From an uncultured bacterium (lineage in GTDB: Bacteria > Actinomycetota > Coriobacteriia > Coriobacteriales > Coriobacteriaceae), in the NCBI GenBank assembly GCA_905215835.1, contig CAJMRR010000035.1:1-15197 (forward strand): a DNA stretch of 15,197 nucleotides, given 5' to 3'. Positions 14,309-15,197 of the stretch are shown here, one piece after another. How positions within the stretch are numbered: the first letter of the stretch is position 1; each line of letters opens with the position of its first letter. The position numbers and the translations under genes were made by a program. A model generated the notes under the pieces. That model had not been told where the DNA came from and searched no databases. It saw only the letters and a list, made by a program, of their open reading frames with translations.

Positions 14309-15124
14309 ATGAGCGATTTCCATATGGTGGTGTGCGTCAAGGCCGTGCCGGGCAGCACCGAGGTCAAGATGGACCCCAAGACCAATACCATCGTGCGCGA
14401 TGGCAAGCAGGCGGTCATTAATCCCTTTGATGCGAGCGCTTTGGAATGCGCGCTGGCGCTGAAAGACGACTTTATCGGCTTTGGCATGGATGTGCGCGTG
14501 ACGGTGGTGTCGATGGGCATCCCCGCGACCGAGTCGCTGCTGCGCGACTGCATCGCCCGCGGTGCCGACGACGCGCTGCTGCTGACCGATCGCGCCTTTG
14601 CAGGTGCCGATACCCTGGCGACCACCTATGCCCTCAAGTGCGGCATCGAGGCGCTCGACGAGGACTTCGACCTGCTCATCTGCGGCAAGATGGCGGTGGA
14701 TGGCGATACGGCCCAGATCGGTCCCGAGCTTGCCGGTGCCTTTGAGATTCCCTGCGTGACCGACGTGAGCTGCGTGCAGAGCGCGGGCTTTACGACGTGT
14801 GGCTCGCTGGCGCTCGTTCACGGATGCGATGCCGGCGAGGAGACGGTGTATCTTGAGATGCCGTGCGCGATGACGACTGCCAAGGAGATTGGCCAGTTGC
14901 GTATGCCAAGTATTGCCGGTATTCGTGCGGCGGAGGAGGCGGACGCGCGCGTGGTCAGTGCCGCCGACGTGAACGCCGACCCCGCGCGTTGCGGCCTTGC
15001 CGGGTCGCCGACACAGGTCGTGCGCTCGTTTGTGCCCGACCGTGACCAAACGTGCGAGACCGTTGAGGGGACGGCGTCCGAGCAGGCGGCAAAGCTTGCC
15101 AAGATTATCGAGGGGATGGCATAG
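14309..15124 (+). CDS. etfB: Electron transfer flavoprotein beta subunit
   Basis: A 271-residue EtfB. It opens with HMVVCVKAVPGSTEVKMDP, the typical beta-subunit start, and carries NPFDASALECALALKD (near 38-53) and the nucleotide-binding signature CGKMAVDGDTAQIGPELA (near 125-142). The A-x-DGDTAQ-x-GP form is common in Etf proteins of anaerobes that bifurcate or confurcate electrons (family knowledge). It should pair with EtfA encoded next and accept or donate electrons to the upstream dehydrogenase. ATG 14309 is preferred: AAAGGGGG ends 9 bases before it, but only 3 bases before the alternative GTG 14303, which overlaps the upstream stop as GTGA. Confidence 0.92.
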   Translation: MSDFHMVVCVKAVPGSTEVKMDPKTNTIVRDGKQAVINPFDASALECALALKDDFIGFGMDVRVTVVSMGIPATESLLRDCIARGADDALLLTDRAFAGADTLATTYALKCGIEALDEDFDLLICGKMAVDGDTAQIGPELAGAFEIPCVTDVSCVQSAGFTTCGSLALVHGCDAGEETVYLEMPCAMTTAKEIGQLRMPSIAGIRAAEEADARVVSAADVNADPARCGLAGSPTQVVRSFVPDRDQTCETVEGTASEQAAKLAKIIEGMA

Positions 15125-15197
15125 ATGAGCGGACTGATTATCGATAGCGAAGCCTGTATCGGCTGCGGTCGCTGCGTTCGCGCCTGTGCCTCGGGCG
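15125..15197 (+). CDS. etfA: Electron transfer flavoprotein alpha subunit with N-terminal ferredoxin domain (3' partial)
   Basis: Only the first 24 codons lie in the window. The ATG directly follows the etfB stop (TAG at 15122-15124), with GAGGGG 9 bases upstream. After the start comes IIDSEACIGCGRCVRACASG, with a CX2CX2CX3C cluster motif at residues 11, 14, 17 and 21. This is half of a 2x[4Fe-4S] or single-cluster ferredoxin domain, as found fused to the N-terminus of EtfA in LctC-type complexes. The identification as EtfA rests on gene order and this domain; the Etf part itself is beyond the right edge. Confidence 0.75.
   Translation, partial: MSGLIIDSEACIGCGRCVRACASG

Noticed and set aside
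14183..15049. Minus-strand ORF (288 codons) opposite etfB
   Set aside because: EtfB is certain from its signature motifs; the antisense ORF is His/Arg-rich and featureless.

Overview
The window is about 15.2 kb of GC-rich bacterial chromosome with densely packed genes, frequent GTG starts and strong AGGAGG-type ribosome binding sites. The gene content suggests a gut Actinomycetota of the class Coriobacteriia, probably Collinsella-like: a bacterial Elp3, a lactate dehydrogenase-EtfB-EtfA unit whose EtfA carries a ferredoxin domain, and an LAxTG sorting motif typical of actinobacterial cell-wall proteins. This assignment is inferred from gene families and base use, not from a marker gene.

Layout. 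(1) 1-2585, plus strand: elp3, cut at the left edge, followed without a gap by a membrane-anchored spermidine-synthase-like protein. (2) 2612-8230, minus strand: a three-gene set read in the order TerB-domain protein, DUF2791-type P-loop ATPase, Lhr-like DEVH helicase. This composition and order match the anti-phage system Shango (sngA, sngB, sngC). A candidate extended -10 promoter precedes sngA, sngA and sngB overlap by 8 bp, and a terminator-like hairpin stands directly after the sngB stop, ahead of sngC. (3) 8318-9034, minus: a DUF554 membrane protein preceded by two dyads. (4) 9153-12358, minus: a compact five-gene unit of a small cytoplasmic protein, a membrane-anchored protein, a secreted protein, a very small LAxTG cell-wall anchor and a large secreted protein. 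The two secreted proteins seem to share a domain. (5) 12359-12704: a 346-bp divergent control region with a plausible minus-strand promoter, 11-bp phased repeats, a leader hairpin and a palindrome at a possible plus-strand start site. (6) 12705-15197, plus: FAD-linked (D-)lactate dehydrogenase, etfB and the first 24 codons of etfA, which begin with a 4Fe-4S ferredoxin motif.

How they work together. The minus-strand block at 2.6-8.2 kb is most likely phage defence. The block at 9.2-12.4 kb probably builds a cell-surface structure of unknown function. The plus-strand block at the right end resembles the LctBCD lactate dehydrogenase/Etf complex of Acetobacterium woodii, which couples lactate oxidation by NAD+ to oxidation of reduced ferredoxin. 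I see no integrase, transposase, tRNA, rRNA or CRISPR array, so nothing in the window itself marks the defence genes as recently mobile.
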